Source: Pseudarthrobacter sp. NamB4 (GTDB lineage: Bacteria; Actinomycetota; Actinomycetes; Actinomycetales; Micrococcaceae). Taken from it: DNA of 64,000 nucleotides. The stretch spans positions 62,001-126,000 of the forward strand of contig NZ_VAHM01000005.1 of NCBI RefSeq assembly GCF_005796185.1, given 5' to 3'. Below, piece by piece: positions 8,598 to 17,005 of this stretch (the stretch's first letter is position 1; each line of letters starts with the position of its first letter). The position numbers and the translations under genes were made by a program. Below the pieces are notes generated by a model. That model saw only the letters and a list, made by a program, of their open reading frames with translations. It did no database searches and was not told where the DNA came from.

Positions 8598-9890
8598 CTA
8601 GGGCTTCAGGCGGCTCTGCATGGCCTCCATGCCCTGCAGAACCTCTTTGAAGCTGGTGCTGAGGGGTGACAGGCCCACCCGGATGCCACGCGGAGAACGG
8701 AAGTCCGGAATCACATCCCCATCCCATAGGGCTTCCACTGTTTCCTTGGTGAAGTGCGGGTGGTCCACAGTGATGTGGCTGCCGCGCAGTGCCGGGTCGC
8801 GGGGCGTCGCAAGCTCTGCCCCCAGGGGCGCCAGCCGGGCATCGAAGATCTCGACCGCGAAAGCGGTCAGTTTCTTTGATTTTTCCCGGATTGCGGCCAT
8901 GGTGGCCTCCTCGATGAGGTCCAGGGTCCCCCGCATCGCCAGCATCCCGAAGATCGCGGGAGTCCCGCTTAGGAAACCGCGGATGCCAGGGGCAGGTTCA
9001 TACCCTGGCCCCATGTCAAAAGCGTCCTTTCGGCCCATCCAGCCCCAGATGGGCTGGTTCAGCGAGGGCAGATGCCGATGGTTGACGTAGGCGAACGCCG
9101 GTGAGCCGGGCCCGCCGTTCAGGTACTTGTAGGTGCAGCCGGCGGCGAAGTCCACCCCGGCGCCGTCGAGGTCTATTTCGACTGAACCCGCGGAATGGCA
9201 AAGGTCCCACACCACCAGCGCTCCGGCGTCCTGGACAGCGGCAGTAATGGCGGGAAGGTCGGCCAGGTGCCCTGAGCGGTAGGCGATCTGGCTTAGGAGT
9301 ACGACGGCGGTACGCGGCCCCACTGCCCCGCGCACCTGGTCAACGGTCACCCCCGAGGCCGGGTCGGCTTGGATCCAGCGGAGGGTCAGGCCCTCCTCGA
9401 GTGCTATGCCTTCCACCAGATAGCGGTCGGTGGGGAAGTTTTCGGTGTCCAGCACCAGTTCGTTGCGGTCGGGGTCAGCCACGGCAGTGAGGGCTGCGCG
9501 GATCAGCTTGTACAGCACGACGGTGGTGGAGTCGGCGATGATTGTTTGGCCAGAGGCTGCGCCCAGCACGGCCCGGCCCAGCTGGTCGCCGATGGACTGC
9601 GGCAGGCCCAGCCATTCCTCGTCCCAGCCACGGATCAGCCGGCCACCCCAGCCCTCCTGGATGAAGCGGCTGATGTCGTCAACGGTGCGCTTGAGGGGAC
9701 GGCCCAGGGAGTTGCCGTCCAGGTAGGACAACCCGGTGTCCGTACCGATGAAGTGGTGCCGGTAATGAGCCAGCGGGTCCTGGCTGTCCAGTTCTTCGGC
9801 GCGCTGCTGCAGGGTCATGGTGGCCTCTTCCACGGTGGGCTTTCGGAAGTTCAGGGCCGCATCAGGCCCAGTGGTGGCGCCGGTGCTCAC
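8598..9890 (-). CDS. kynU: Kynureninase
   Basis: PLP enzyme that cleaves kynurenine to anthranilate and alanine in tryptophan catabolism, 430 aa. The family signatures LDGNSLGRPLK, TENFPTDRYLVEG, VVWDLCHSAGSVEIDL (PLP-binding Asp) and GCTYKYLNGGPGSPAF (PLP-binding Lys) are all present. The GTG start at 9890 overlaps the kynA stop as GTGA, so translation is coupled to kynA. An internal ATG at MTLQQRAEEL (residue 25) is a possible alternative start. With kynA it provides two of the three steps from tryptophan to anthranilate. No kynurenine formamidase gene is visible nearby. Confidence 0.95.
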   Translation of the reverse strand: MSTGATTGPDAALNFRKPTVEEATMTLQQRAEELDSQDPLAHYRHHFIGTDTGLSYLDGNSLGRPLKRTVDDISRFIQEGWGGRLIRGWDEEWLGLPQSIGDQLGRAVLGAASGQTIIADSTTVVLYKLIRAALTAVADPDRNELVLDTENFPTDRYLVEGIALEEGLTLRWIQADPASGVTVDQVRGAVGPRTAVVLLSQIAYRSGHLADLPAITAAVQDAGALVVWDLCHSAGSVEIDLDGAGVDFAAGCTYKYLNGGPGSPAFAYVNHRHLPSLNQPIWGWMGRKDAFDMGPGYEPAPGIRGFLSGTPAIFGMLAMRGTLDLIEEATMAAIREKSKKLTAFAVEIFDARLAPLGAELATPRDPALRGSHITVDHPHFTKETVEALWDGDVIPDFRSPRGIRVGLSPLSTSFKEVLQGMEAMQSRLKP

Positions 9891-10741
9891 TGCCCGATCT
9901 CCGTACGGACAGCAAAGAGTTCCGGGAAGAAGGTCAGTTCCAACGCTTTCTGCAGGAAGGCGGCGCCGCTGGAGCCGCCGGTTCCGGTCTTCATGCCAAT
10001 GGTCCGCTGCACCGTCCGCAGGTGCCTGAAACGCCAGAGCTGGAAGTTGTCCTCAAGGTCCACCAGTTCCTCGCAGGCCTCGTACGCCCCCCAGTTGTCC
10101 GCCGCGTGTTCGTAGATGTGCTTGAACAGCGGTACCAGTTCGGGGGTGTACTCGTGGGCCTTCGTTACATCCCGCTCCAGGACGGACGCCGGAACATCGA
10201 ACCCCTGCCGCGCGAGGTACGCCAGGAACTCGTCGTAGATACTGGGCGCAGCCAGCAGCTCCTCCAGCAAGGCGTGCGCTGCCGGATCGGACTCGAAGAC
10301 CGGCAGCATTTTGCGGTTCTTGTTGCCCAGGACGAATTCGACAGCCCGGTACTGGGCGGACTGAAAACCGGATGAGTTGCCCAGGAAGCCCCGGAACTGG
10401 GCATACTCGGTAGGTGTCAGGGTAGCCAGCACGGACCACTGCTCCGTCAGGGTCTTCTGGATGTGCTTGACCCGGGCGATGCCTTTAAGCGCCGACCCCA
10501 GGTCGTCGTCCCGCAGCCACTCCGCCGCGCTGCGCAGTTCATGCAGCACCAGCTTCAGCCACAGCTCCGTGGTCTGGTGCTGGATGATGAAGAGAAGTTC
10601 ATCGTGGTGTTCCGGCTTACTGACTGGCTGCTGGGCACTCAGGAGGGTCGGCAGCTGCAGGTAGGAGGCGTAGCTCATCCGTGCGCTGAAGTCGCGGACG
10701 ATGCCCTTGTCCAGTTTCCGGGTGTTCTTTTCGACGGACAC
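9887..10741 (-). CDS. kynA: Tryptophan 2,3-dioxygenase
   Basis: Haem enzyme that opens the indole ring of tryptophan to N-formylkynurenine, the first step of the kynurenine pathway. From the GTG at 10741 the protein has 284 aa, the usual size. It includes MSYASYLQLPTLLSAQ, the active-site IIQHQTTELWLKLVLHE (His55) and the C-terminal RFRHLRTVQRTIGMKTGTGGSSG, with the haem-ligand His and the mobile GTGGS loop. GGGAAAGG lies upstream of the GTG. Upstream codons in the same frame belong to ribF antisense and are not conserved. The gene starts 31 bp after the ribF stop and overlaps kynU. Confidence 0.96.
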   Translation of the reverse strand: MSVEKNTRKLDKGIVRDFSARMSYASYLQLPTLLSAQQPVSKPEHHDELLFIIQHQTTELWLKLVLHELRSAAEWLRDDDLGSALKGIARVKHIQKTLTEQWSVLATLTPTEYAQFRGFLGNSSGFQSAQYRAVEFVLGNKNRKMLPVFESDPAAHALLEELLAAPSIYDEFLAYLARQGFDVPASVLERDVTKAHEYTPELVPLFKHIYEHAADNWGAYEACEELVDLEDNFQLWRFRHLRTVQRTIGMKTGTGGSSGAAFLQKALELTFFPELFAVRTEIGQ

Positions 10742-10772
10742 GTGCTGCCTTTCCCTCGGGTGGCTGGCGCCC

Positions 10773-11756
10773 CTAGCGCCGGGCCAGCAGATCGTGGGCC
10801 TGGGCGACGTCCAGGCGCATTTGCTCCACGAGTGCCTCCGGCCCACGGTAAGCCACCATGCCCCGAAGGCGGGCAACAAATTCCACGATTACTGTCTGGC
10901 CGTACAGATCGAAGTCCTCCACGGCCTCCTTCGGCCTGTCGATCACGTGGGCCTCGACCTGGCGGCTGACGCCGTCGAACGTGGGATTCGAGCCCACGGA
11001 GATGGCTGCCGGCCAGCGGGTCCCCGCCTGGTCCACGAGCCAGCCCGCGTAGATGCCGTCGGCAGGAACCAGACCGCTGGCATTGCCGGCAAGGTTAGCC
11101 GTGGGGAACCCGAGAGCCCGGCCACGGGCTGCGCCGTGTACAACTTCGCCGCGCATCCTGTGCGGGCGGCCCAGGACGGCGGACGCCGTGGCGACGTCTC
11201 CGTCCTGCAGGGCTTCACGCACCCAGGTGGAGGAGCAGCGGCGGTCCTTGCCGTCGTCGTCATGCAGCGGGTACCCCTCAGAGCCAAACTCGCTGATCAC
11301 CTGGACCTCAAAGCCGAACTTCTGGCCGAGCGCCTTCATAGTGTCCAGATCGCCAGAGTTGCCGCGGCCAAAGCGGGCATCGTGGCCGATCACCACATGT
11401 GCGGCGTGCAGGCGGTCCACCAGGTACTGCTCCACGAACTCTTCAGGGGTGAGGCCGGCGAGGTCCAGCGAATACTTCATGACAAGGATGGCGTCAAGAC
11501 CGAGTTCCCCGAGCGCCTCAAGCTTGTCCTGCAGGCCCATGATGAGTTCTGGGGCAGATTCAGGACGGTGCACCACGGCAGGGTGCGGGTCAAAGGTGAC
11601 TGCCACCGCTTTTGTGCGGGTGATGCGGGCGGTGCGGATGAGTTCGGACAGCACCTGCTGGTGCCCCCGGTGCACGCCGTCGAAATTTCCGAAGGTAACG
11701 ACAGATGGGCCGAAGTCCGCCGGGACCTCGGACGGATCGTTCCAGATGTAGACCAT
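10773..11756 (-). CDS. ribF: Bifunctional riboflavin kinase / FAD synthetase
   Basis: Converts riboflavin to FMN and then FAD, 327 aa. The N-terminal adenylyltransferase domain has VVTFGNFDGVHRGHQQVL and later VIGHDARFGRGNSGD. The C-terminal flavokinase domain has RMRGEVVHGAARGRALGFPTANL and GSNPTFDG. The start is the ATG at 11756 with GCGAGGG just upstream. A GTG one codon earlier is also possible. The order truB...ribF is common in actinobacteria; here truB lies about 2 kb upstream with other genes between. A candidate -10 box is at 11819-11824. Confidence 0.95.
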   Translation of the reverse strand: MVYIWNDPSEVPADFGPSVVTFGNFDGVHRGHQQVLSELIRTARITRTKAVAVTFDPHPAVVHRPESAPELIMGLQDKLEALGELGLDAILVMKYSLDLAGLTPEEFVEQYLVDRLHAAHVVIGHDARFGRGNSGDLDTMKALGQKFGFEVQVISEFGSEGYPLHDDDGKDRRCSSTWVREALQDGDVATASAVLGRPHRMRGEVVHGAARGRALGFPTANLAGNASGLVPADGIYAGWLVDQAGTRWPAAISVGSNPTFDGVSRQVEAHVIDRPKEAVEDFDLYGQTVIVEFVARLRGMVAYRGPEALVEQMRLDVAQAHDLLARR

Positions 11757-12223
11757 CACCCTCGCCTTAACCGCTTGCAAGCTTCTGCGTCCGGGCCGGT
11801 CCGGCCGCGGAACTCTCTAAGATTACCCGCATTCCCGGCTCCGCCCTGACGAGGGAAAGCGCCCGGGCTGTCAGCCAGGTGCCTGCTGGTGATCGGCCGT
11901 GGCGCCCTGCCTGCCTCCAGCCCCTGACCGGAATCCAGTGCCGGCGGCCCGCCCCCGGGTGCTGCGCCGTTTTCCAGCGCCGGCCCGTCATCCGGCACCG
12001 CTCCCGAGAACAGGCCGGTCAATCCGTCCACTTCCTGTGCCGCCGTGGTGGGACGGCGGAAATGCTGATGCGGCCGGATGGTGCAGCGGGTCCGCGCCCC
12101 ACCTTGGTCCGCTGAAGCTTGAGCTTCCTGGCCGCTGCCGCCGGATGTGTCCGTGCTGCCGCCCGGTGTGCGCGTGCTGCCGCTGGGCTTTCCCGGGCTG
12201 CTGCCCCGACTTTCAACTGCCAT
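11756..12223 (-). CDS. Doubtful small Gly/Pro-rich open frame upstream of ribF
   Basis: A 155-codon frame starts at an ATG with GGAG 5 nt upstream. It ends in a TGA that shares one base with the ribF ATG (TGATG), the coupling pattern used by real genes here. Against it, the translation is low-complexity (GSTRTPGGSTDTSGGSGQ), it resembles no family I know, third-position GC is lower than in neighbours, and a good -10 box for ribF lies inside it. Apart from this frame I see nothing in 11757-12244. It may be non-coding. Confidence 0.22.
   Translation of the reverse strand: MAVESRGSSPGKPSGSTRTPGGSTDTSGGSGQEAQASADQGGARTRCTIRPHQHFRRPTTAAQEVDGLTGLFSGAVPDDGPALENGAAPGGGPPALDSGQGLEAGRAPRPITSRHLADSPGAFPRQGGAGNAGNLREFRGRTGPDAEACKRLRRG
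11819..11824 (-). promoter_or_regulatory. Candidate ribF -10 box
   Basis: TAATCT on the minus strand would start transcription near 11812, about 56 nt before the ribF ATG. No convincing -35 element was seen. Confidence 0.4.
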
Positions 12224-12244
12224 GGATGCTCCACGCCTTCCTTG

Positions 12245-12820
12245 TTATGGGTGGTCGGACCTGCCGGATGCCTGCCGGGCGAAGATCGCGGGGATGGAGT
12301 CGACAGCGAAGATGATGTCCGTAGCCTCTACGAGCACCAGGACGGCCAGCAGCGGGGCCGCCAGGAGGACGCCGTTGCGACTGATCAGGAACCGTTGCCC
12401 ATGGAAGTTATTCGTCATGGGTACGTAGGGGCGGAAGAGCCGCAGCGCCCGGGACTTCTCCGGGTCCAAGTGCTCGTTCCGGTGCCTGAGCATCCGGCAA
12501 CCCGTGACCAGCAGGAAGGCTGCGAACAGGTGCAGCACCCATCCCGCAATGGCGATGATGGAAGCACCGGCAGCGATGAAGATGCCGCGGAACCCCAGGA
12601 CGCCGAAGAACAGGACGCGGTGCTGATACTCCCGGGGCACGGCGAAGTACGTGAAAATGATGGCCCAGATAAAGACGTTGTCCACGGCTAGGGACTTCTC
12701 GATCAAATAACCGGCAAAGTATTGCTGACCAAACTCTGCACCGTAGAACTGCCAGACCAGCACTCCGAAACCAAGCCGAAGGCACCCCAAACGGCGGACC
12801 AAGGGCTGCTTCGCGCACTC
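12245..12820 (-). pseudogene. Remnant of a TerC-family membrane protein gene
   Basis: The central part reads clearly as a TerC/Alx-type membrane protein: QYFAGYLIEKSLAVDNVFIW, FTYFAVPREYQHRVLFFGVLG, RNEHLDPEKSRALRLFR and LVLVEATDIIFAVDSIPAIFA. Upstream, conserved residues continue only by changing frame twice. VREAAL, then WSAVWGAFGL, then GFGVLVW can be joined by restoring one G after CT near 12803 and one G in GGTTTC near 12774. The start (first transmembrane segment) and everything after SIPAIFA (about 130 residues, half of the family fold) are missing. TerC proteins are linked to metal or tellurite resistance; this copy should be non-functional. Confidence 0.85.
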
Positions 12821-12840
12821 CGATCAGGCGATGCGTTCCG

Positions 12841-13311
12841 TCAGGCCGCGGAGGCCAGCCCGCCCGGCCGCCGCCGGTACAGCCACACCAGGCCGAGGAT
12901 GGGCAGCACCAGGGGAACGAAGGCATAGCCGCGGCCAAAGAGGGACCATACGGTCTCGTGGGGGAAAGCCACGGGATCGAAGACGCTCAGGGCGCCCACC
13001 ACCAGCACGCCCACCAGCTCAACCAGCACCGCAGCCACCGAAACCTTGAACCAGGTACTGCCGGCCTTGGCCAGTGAAACGGTGGCCACCACGTACACGA
13101 GTGCGGCGAAGGCCGAGAGCAGGTAGGCGAGCGGAGCTTCCGGGAATTTCGTGAGGATCTGATAGCCGGCGCGCGCGGACGCTGAAATCGCGAACACGGC
13201 GTAGACGGCGATGAGCAGCCGTCCGGGGCCGGTGTTACGGCTGTTGGAGGCAGCGGGGCCGTCCCCCGCCGGACCCTGCCCTGCAGGCGATGCGGTGCGC
13301 TGGTCTTTCAC
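12841..13311 (-). CDS. Small integral membrane protein, unknown function
   Basis: 156 aa from the GTG at 13311, which has GAAGAGG 8 nt upstream. An in-frame GTG at 13329 would add six residues. A hydrophilic Gly/Ala/Pro-rich N-terminus of about 30 residues is followed by four predicted membrane segments (LLIAVYAVFAISASARAGY, LAYLLSAFAALVYVVATV, VSVAAVLVELVGVLVVGAL, FVPLVLPILGLVWLY). No family is recognised. It directly follows another four-segment membrane gene (13331-13684), itself 2 bp after truB, so the three probably form an operon and the two membrane proteins may pair. Confidence 0.75.
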   Translation of the reverse strand: MKDQRTASPAGQGPAGDGPAASNSRNTGPGRLLIAVYAVFAISASARAGYQILTKFPEAPLAYLLSAFAALVYVVATVSLAKAGSTWFKVSVAAVLVELVGVLVVGALSVFDPVAFPHETVWSLFGRGYAFVPLVLPILGLVWLYRRRPGGLASAA

Positions 13312-13330
13312 GTTGTGTGCCTCTTCCACT

Positions 13331-13684
13331 TCAGTACCAGATCTGGTTCATGCGCGCCGCCATCACCAGGGCGGTCACTCCGACGGCGGCCAGGACGAAA
13401 TTGCTCCACCTGGTCCGCTCCAGGATGGACCAGTAAACAGCAGCCGGGGGCAGCAGCATGGCGGTCACCATGTACCCCCAGAATTCCCACGCCTCCCCCG
13501 CAATGGGCTCTCCGGCGATGACGCGGATGATGGAGCCCACCAGGTAGACCAGCAGGGCAACTTCCACGGCCGCGACGGACAGGATGGTGACGTCGTTCGG
13601 CGCCTTCTTGAGAATGCCCGCGGCCAGGCATACGCCCGTGGACAGGAGGCCCACCACCAGGAGGATGTAAAAGTAAGCGTCCAC
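13331..13684 (-). CDS. Small four-segment membrane protein, unknown function
   Basis: 117 aa with four likely membrane helices (YFYILLVVGLLSTGVCLAAG, VAAVEVALLVYLVGSIIRV, YMVTAMLLPPAAVYWSIL, FVLAAVGVTALVMAARM). The GTG start at 13684 lies only 2 bp after the truB TGA, so translation is probably coupled to truB. The length and compact topology are those of many actinobacterial membrane proteins without assigned function. It is likely co-expressed with the next membrane gene. Confidence 0.75.
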   Translation of the reverse strand: MDAYFYILLVVGLLSTGVCLAAGILKKAPNDVTILSVAAVEVALLVYLVGSIIRVIAGEPIAGEAWEFWGYMVTAMLLPPAAVYWSILERTRWSNFVLAAVGVTALVMAARMNQIWY

Positions 13685-13686
13685 GG

Positions 13687-14616
13687 TCAGCCTGCCCCAA
13701 GACCGGAGCTGCCGTTGCCCGGCGCAAACACCAGGACCGGCTTGGCGAAATTGCCGGCATCGGCCAGCAGTGCCACCAGGCTTCCGTCCGGCGCGAAGGC
13801 GGCTGCCGGATGATCGGCCGTAGCAGCGGCGGGGCTTCCCGGAGCCGCGCCGGCGGCAATACGGCGGCCGAAGGAGATCTCCGTGGTTTCCTCGGCGCTG
13901 AGCTGGCGGTTGGGCATCAGTGCCCGGGCAGCTTGGGACATCTCAAGGATGTTGAGTTCCTCGGCCAGCTGCTCAAGTGTGCGTGCCTGCTCCAGGGAGT
14001 AGGGGCCCACGTGGGTCCGGCGGAGGGCGGTGAGATGTCCGCCCACCCCCAGCGCATTGCCCAAGTCCCGGGCGAGGGCGCGGATATACGTGCCGGAGGA
14101 ACATTCAACCGTGACATCCAGGTCCACTACATCAGCGGCCGGGTCCCGCCGGATCGCGTGCACCTCGAACCTATGGATGGTGACGGGACGTGCGGCAAGG
14201 GTGACATCCTGGCCGGAGCGGACCCGCGCGTAGGCGCGTTCACCGTTCACCTTGATGGCACTGACGCTGCTCGGCACCTGCTGGATGTCGCCGGTCAGCC
14301 GGGCAACGGCGTCGTGAATTGCCTCATCGCTGACCGCGGAGGTGCCTGCCGTAGCGGTAACTTCACCTTCGGCGTCGTCCGTCACAGTGGACTGTCCCAG
14401 CCGGATAGTGGCGGTGTAGGTCTTGGCGGTGCCCACAATGTAGGTGAGCAGGCGGGTCGCTTTGTTGATGCCCACCACCAGGACTCCGGTGGCCATGGGA
14501 TCCAGGGTTCCCGCGTGACCCACTTTCCGGGTACCTGCGATGCGCCGCATCCGGCCAACCACATCATGGCTGGTCCATCCCTGCGGCTTGTCCACTATCA
14601 CCAGTCCAGAAAGCAC
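13687..14616 (-). CDS. truB: tRNA pseudouridine(55) synthase TruB
   Basis: Makes pseudouridine 55 in the T-loop of tRNAs, 309 aa. It opens with LVIVDKPQGWTSHDVVGRMRRIAGTRKVGHAGTLDPMATGVL, which contains the catalytic Asp in GTLDPMATG. YTATIRLGQSTVTDDAEGE and the C-terminal PUA-like end follow. The GTG start at 14616 is chosen because a perfect TATACT box lies 7 nt before it, implying a leaderless transcript, and because conserved sequence begins there. It is divergent from the aminotransferase gene at 14709 and heads a probable operon with two membrane genes. Confidence 0.95.
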   Translation of the reverse strand: MLSGLVIVDKPQGWTSHDVVGRMRRIAGTRKVGHAGTLDPMATGVLVVGINKATRLLTYIVGTAKTYTATIRLGQSTVTDDAEGEVTATAGTSAVSDEAIHDAVARLTGDIQQVPSSVSAIKVNGERAYARVRSGQDVTLAARPVTIHRFEVHAIRRDPAADVVDLDVTVECSSGTYIRALARDLGNALGVGGHLTALRRTHVGPYSLEQARTLEQLAEELNILEMSQAARALMPNRQLSAEETTEISFGRRIAAGAAPGSPAAATADHPAAAFAPDGSLVALLADAGNFAKPVLVFAPGNGSSGLGAG

Positions 14617-14623
14617 GCCTCCC

Positions 14624-14629
14624 AGTATA
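14624..14629 (-). promoter_or_regulatory. -10 box of leaderless truB promoter
   Basis: TATACT on the minus strand, 7 nt before the truB GTG at 14616. It sits back to back with the aminotransferase promoter, whose -10 box is only 66 bp away. Confidence 0.6.
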
Positions 14630-14695
14630 TCGGCGCTGGTCCTGCCGCCTTCGCACACCCAGGGCAGGAAGGCCTGCACCTGCGGACGTGCCAGC

Positions 14696-14701
14696 TAGGA
14701 T
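14696..14701 (+). promoter_or_regulatory. -10 box of leaderless aminotransferase promoter
   Basis: TAGGAT followed by 7 nt and the ATG at 14709, with no Shine-Dalgarno sequence between. Confidence 0.6.
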
Positions 14702-14708
14702 GGCTGGC

Positions 14709-15866
14709 ATGCCAGAGCTTGCCGCCCATGTCCGCGACGTGCCCGTCAACCAAATCCGGGAGATTACCGAGGCCGCCTGGCGTACTCCCGGTGCCTTGGT
14801 ACTGAGCATTGGAGAGCCCGGCTTCCCGCTCCCCCGGCACGTGCTGGACGCCGCCATGGCCTGCCTGGACCGCGACGAAACCAATTACACGCCCAATGCC
14901 GGCATCCCCGCGCTGCGCGGGGCTTTCGCAACACGGTTCCTGGAGCAGCAAGGTATTGATGTGGGCGCGGACCGCGTATACGTGGTGTCCGGCGCGCAAC
15001 AGGGACTGCACTTTGCCATGAGCCTGCTGCTCTCACCGGATGATGAAATCCTGGTGCCCAACCCCGGCTACCCCACCTTTGCCATGACCAGCCGGCTCCT
15101 CAATGCCGTGCCCGTGGGTTACCCGCTGTACCCGGACCACGGCTTCCAGCCGAGGACCCGGGACATCGAGTCCCTCATCACCGGCCGGACCCGCGTGCTG
15201 GTCCTGAACTCCCCCTCCAACCCCCTCGGAGCCGTGCTGGCCGAAGACCTGACCCGCGAACTGATGGAGCTGGCCCGCCGGCACGATCTGTGGGTCATTT
15301 CGGACGAATGCTACGAGGCCTTCACCTACGATGTGCCGCACGTCAGCCCTGCGAAGTTCGACGGCGATACGCCGGGTGATGCCCGCGTGTTCACTTCGCT
15401 GACTCTTTCCAAGACCTACGGCCTCACCGGCCTTCGCATAGGCGCGCTGATTTGCCCGCCCGGGCTGAAGCAGAAGATGGACAACGTCATGGAGTCGATC
15501 GTGTCCTGCGTTGCGTCGCCGTCGCAGTATGCGGCGCTCGCCGCCCTGACCGGCCCGCAGGACTATATCCAGCACGCCCGCGCGCACTACCGGGCAAACA
15601 GGGACGCCGCCTCCGCAGTCCTGGACGCGAAGGGAATCCCCCATCTCAGAGCCCAGGGGGCCTTTTACCTGTGGGCGGACGTTTCCCACGCCACCGGCGG
15701 GGACGTTCGCAGCTGGGTGCGCCGGTTCCTCGCGGATTCCCGGGTTGCGTTGGCACCGGGAACGGCCTTTGGTTCAATCGGCGAAGGATGGGTCCGGATT
15801 GCCCTGTGCGGAAAACAGGACGACCTCGTGGAAGGCCTAGGCCGGCTGCCGGGCCGGAATCCATAA
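14709..15866 (+). CDS. Class I/II pyridoxal phosphate aminotransferase
   Basis: Fold-type I aminotransferase of 385 aa. Visible elements are LSIGEPGFPLPRHV, NYTPNAGIPALRGAF, SGAQQGLHFAMSLLLSPDDEILVPNPGYPTF, NSPSNPLG (PLP-stacking loop), WVISDECYEAF (Asp binding the pyridine N) and SLTLSKTYGLTGLRIG (Schiff-base Lys). The ATG at 14709 rather than the upstream ATG at 14688 is favoured by the -10 box 7 nt upstream. The amino donor cannot be told from sequence; aspartate- or aromatic-type activity is typical of relatives. It stands alone, divergent from truB. Confidence 0.9.
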   Translation: MPELAAHVRDVPVNQIREITEAAWRTPGALVLSIGEPGFPLPRHVLDAAMACLDRDETNYTPNAGIPALRGAFATRFLEQQGIDVGADRVYVVSGAQQGLHFAMSLLLSPDDEILVPNPGYPTFAMTSRLLNAVPVGYPLYPDHGFQPRTRDIESLITGRTRVLVLNSPSNPLGAVLAEDLTRELMELARRHDLWVISDECYEAFTYDVPHVSPAKFDGDTPGDARVFTSLTLSKTYGLTGLRIGALICPPGLKQKMDNVMESIVSCVASPSQYAALAALTGPQDYIQHARAHYRANRDAASAVLDAKGIPHLRAQGAFYLWADVSHATGGDVRSWVRRFLADSRVALAPGTAFGSIGEGWVRIALCGKQDDLVEGLGRLPGRNP

Positions 15867-15899
15867 TTCCAGCCAGGCTCAGGTGCGGGCAGGCAGGGA

Positions 15900-16337
15900 T
15901 CACTGCCGGGTGCTGGACAGGGCCCCGTCCAGCCAGGACCGCAGAACCTCTGCGGGGGCCGCTCCCGCCTGACGCGCCGCCACCCGGCCGTCCACCATCA
16001 CCATCAGGGTCGGGATGGCCTGCACGTCGAAGCGGCGCGACAGGCCCGGAGACTTGTCCACGTCCACCTTGACGAGTTTGATGCTGCCCGGCCGCTCCCT
16101 GGCCAGCTTGTCCAGCACTGGACTCACCATCCGGCAGGGGCCGCACCAGGCGGCCCAGAAATCGACCAGCACCGGAACCGGCGACTGCTCCGCGACGGCG
16201 GCAAAGTCGGCATCGCCCGCTGACACGATCCATGGCAGTTCAGCCTTGCAGTTGCCGCACCGCGGCCGGCCGGCAGCCTGCGCCGGGACCCGGTTGGTCT
16301 TCCCGCAGGCTGGACAGGCGGTGTGCGCCGCTTCCAT
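15900..16337 (-). CDS. Thioredoxin with N-terminal zinc ribbon (Trx2/TrxC type)
   Basis: 145 aa. The N-terminus has two CxxC pairs (Cys8/Cys11 in CPACGKTNRVP, Cys27/Cys30 in CGNCK), forming a zinc ribbon as in thioredoxin 2. The thioredoxin domain follows with the active site WCGPC at residues 64-68 and the cis-Pro loop IPTLMVM. It is a cytosolic disulfide reductase, often associated with oxidative stress. The ATG at 16337 lies 2 bp after the guaD stop, so it is coupled to guaD. Confidence 0.93.
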   Translation of the reverse strand: MEAAHTACPACGKTNRVPAQAAGRPRCGNCKAELPWIVSAGDADFAAVAEQSPVPVLVDFWAAWCGPCRMVSPVLDKLARERPGSIKLVKVDVDKSPGLSRRFDVQAIPTLMVMVDGRVAARQAGAAPAEVLRSWLDGALSSTRQ

Positions 16338-16339
16338 TC

Positions 16340-16825
16340 CTAGTATTCCTTCCTGTCTGTGAAGGCACCCCATGCCTGGAACGGGGCATCCGACGTCGGG
16401 ATGTCACTCCTCGTGACCGGCATCAGCTCCGGGCGGGTTCCGTTGAAGTAGTCATAGAAGACGGCGTCGTCGAAACCCGCGGCAGCGGCGCCGTGGCGGT
16501 CTGCGGCGAAGTAGACGCGTTCGATCCTGGCCCAGAGCGCCGAGGCCAGGCACAGCGGACAGGGTTCGCAGCTCGCATAGAGCACAGCGCCGTGCAGGTC
16601 ATAGTTGGCGGTTGCCGCTGCGGCGGCGCGGATGGCCACCACTTCAGCGTGGGCGGTGGGATCATTGTCACGGGTGACGCGATTGACGCCTTCGTGCGCC
16701 CGCCCGTCCGCCGTCACCACCAGCGCGCCGAATGGCCCGCCCCCTTCCCTGACGTTCCGGATGGCCAGTTCCACGGCCTGCTCGAGGTACTTGGTGCTGT
16801 GGTCCAGGTCATGCGGCTGAGTCAT
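16340..16825 (-). CDS. guaD: Guanine deaminase (GuaD type) / nucleoside deaminase family
   Basis: Cytidine-deaminase-fold zinc enzyme of 161 aa, likely converting guanine to xanthine. The zinc site is HAE (residues 59-61, with proton-shuttle Glu61) plus SCEPCPLC (Cys89 and Cys92). Similarity extends end to end to the Bacillus GuaD pattern, including GGPFGALVV, NDPTAHAEVVAIR, AGFDDAVFYDYF and a terminal AWGAFTDRKEY, which separates it from the tRNA deaminase TadA. A TAGGAT box 6 nt upstream of the ATG suggests a leaderless mRNA. It is co-transcribed with the thioredoxin gene. Confidence 0.87.
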   Translation of the reverse strand: MTQPHDLDHSTKYLEQAVELAIRNVREGGGPFGALVVTADGRAHEGVNRVTRDNDPTAHAEVVAIRAAAAATANYDLHGAVLYASCEPCPLCLASALWARIERVYFAADRHGAAAAGFDDAVFYDYFNGTRPELMPVTRSDIPTSDAPFQAWGAFTDRKEY

Positions 16826-16831
16826 AGCTCG

Positions 16832-16837
16832 ATCCTA
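16832..16837 (-). promoter_or_regulatory. -10 box of leaderless guaD promoter
   Basis: TAGGAT on the minus strand, 6 nt before the guaD ATG at 16825. Confidence 0.6.
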
Positions 16838-17005
16838 ATCATGGGGCAGCCGTTAGGGGATGACATTGGGGGGCGGATAGGGGGAAATCCCGGCGACATT
16901 CGACCCCTGCAGGAATAATCTGGCGCCGGGGGTTTCCGAAGTTCCTGCCTTCCGCCAGGGAGGCTCCTTATCCGGCCCTTCAAGGGCGCCAAACCGGAGT
17001 ACCCA

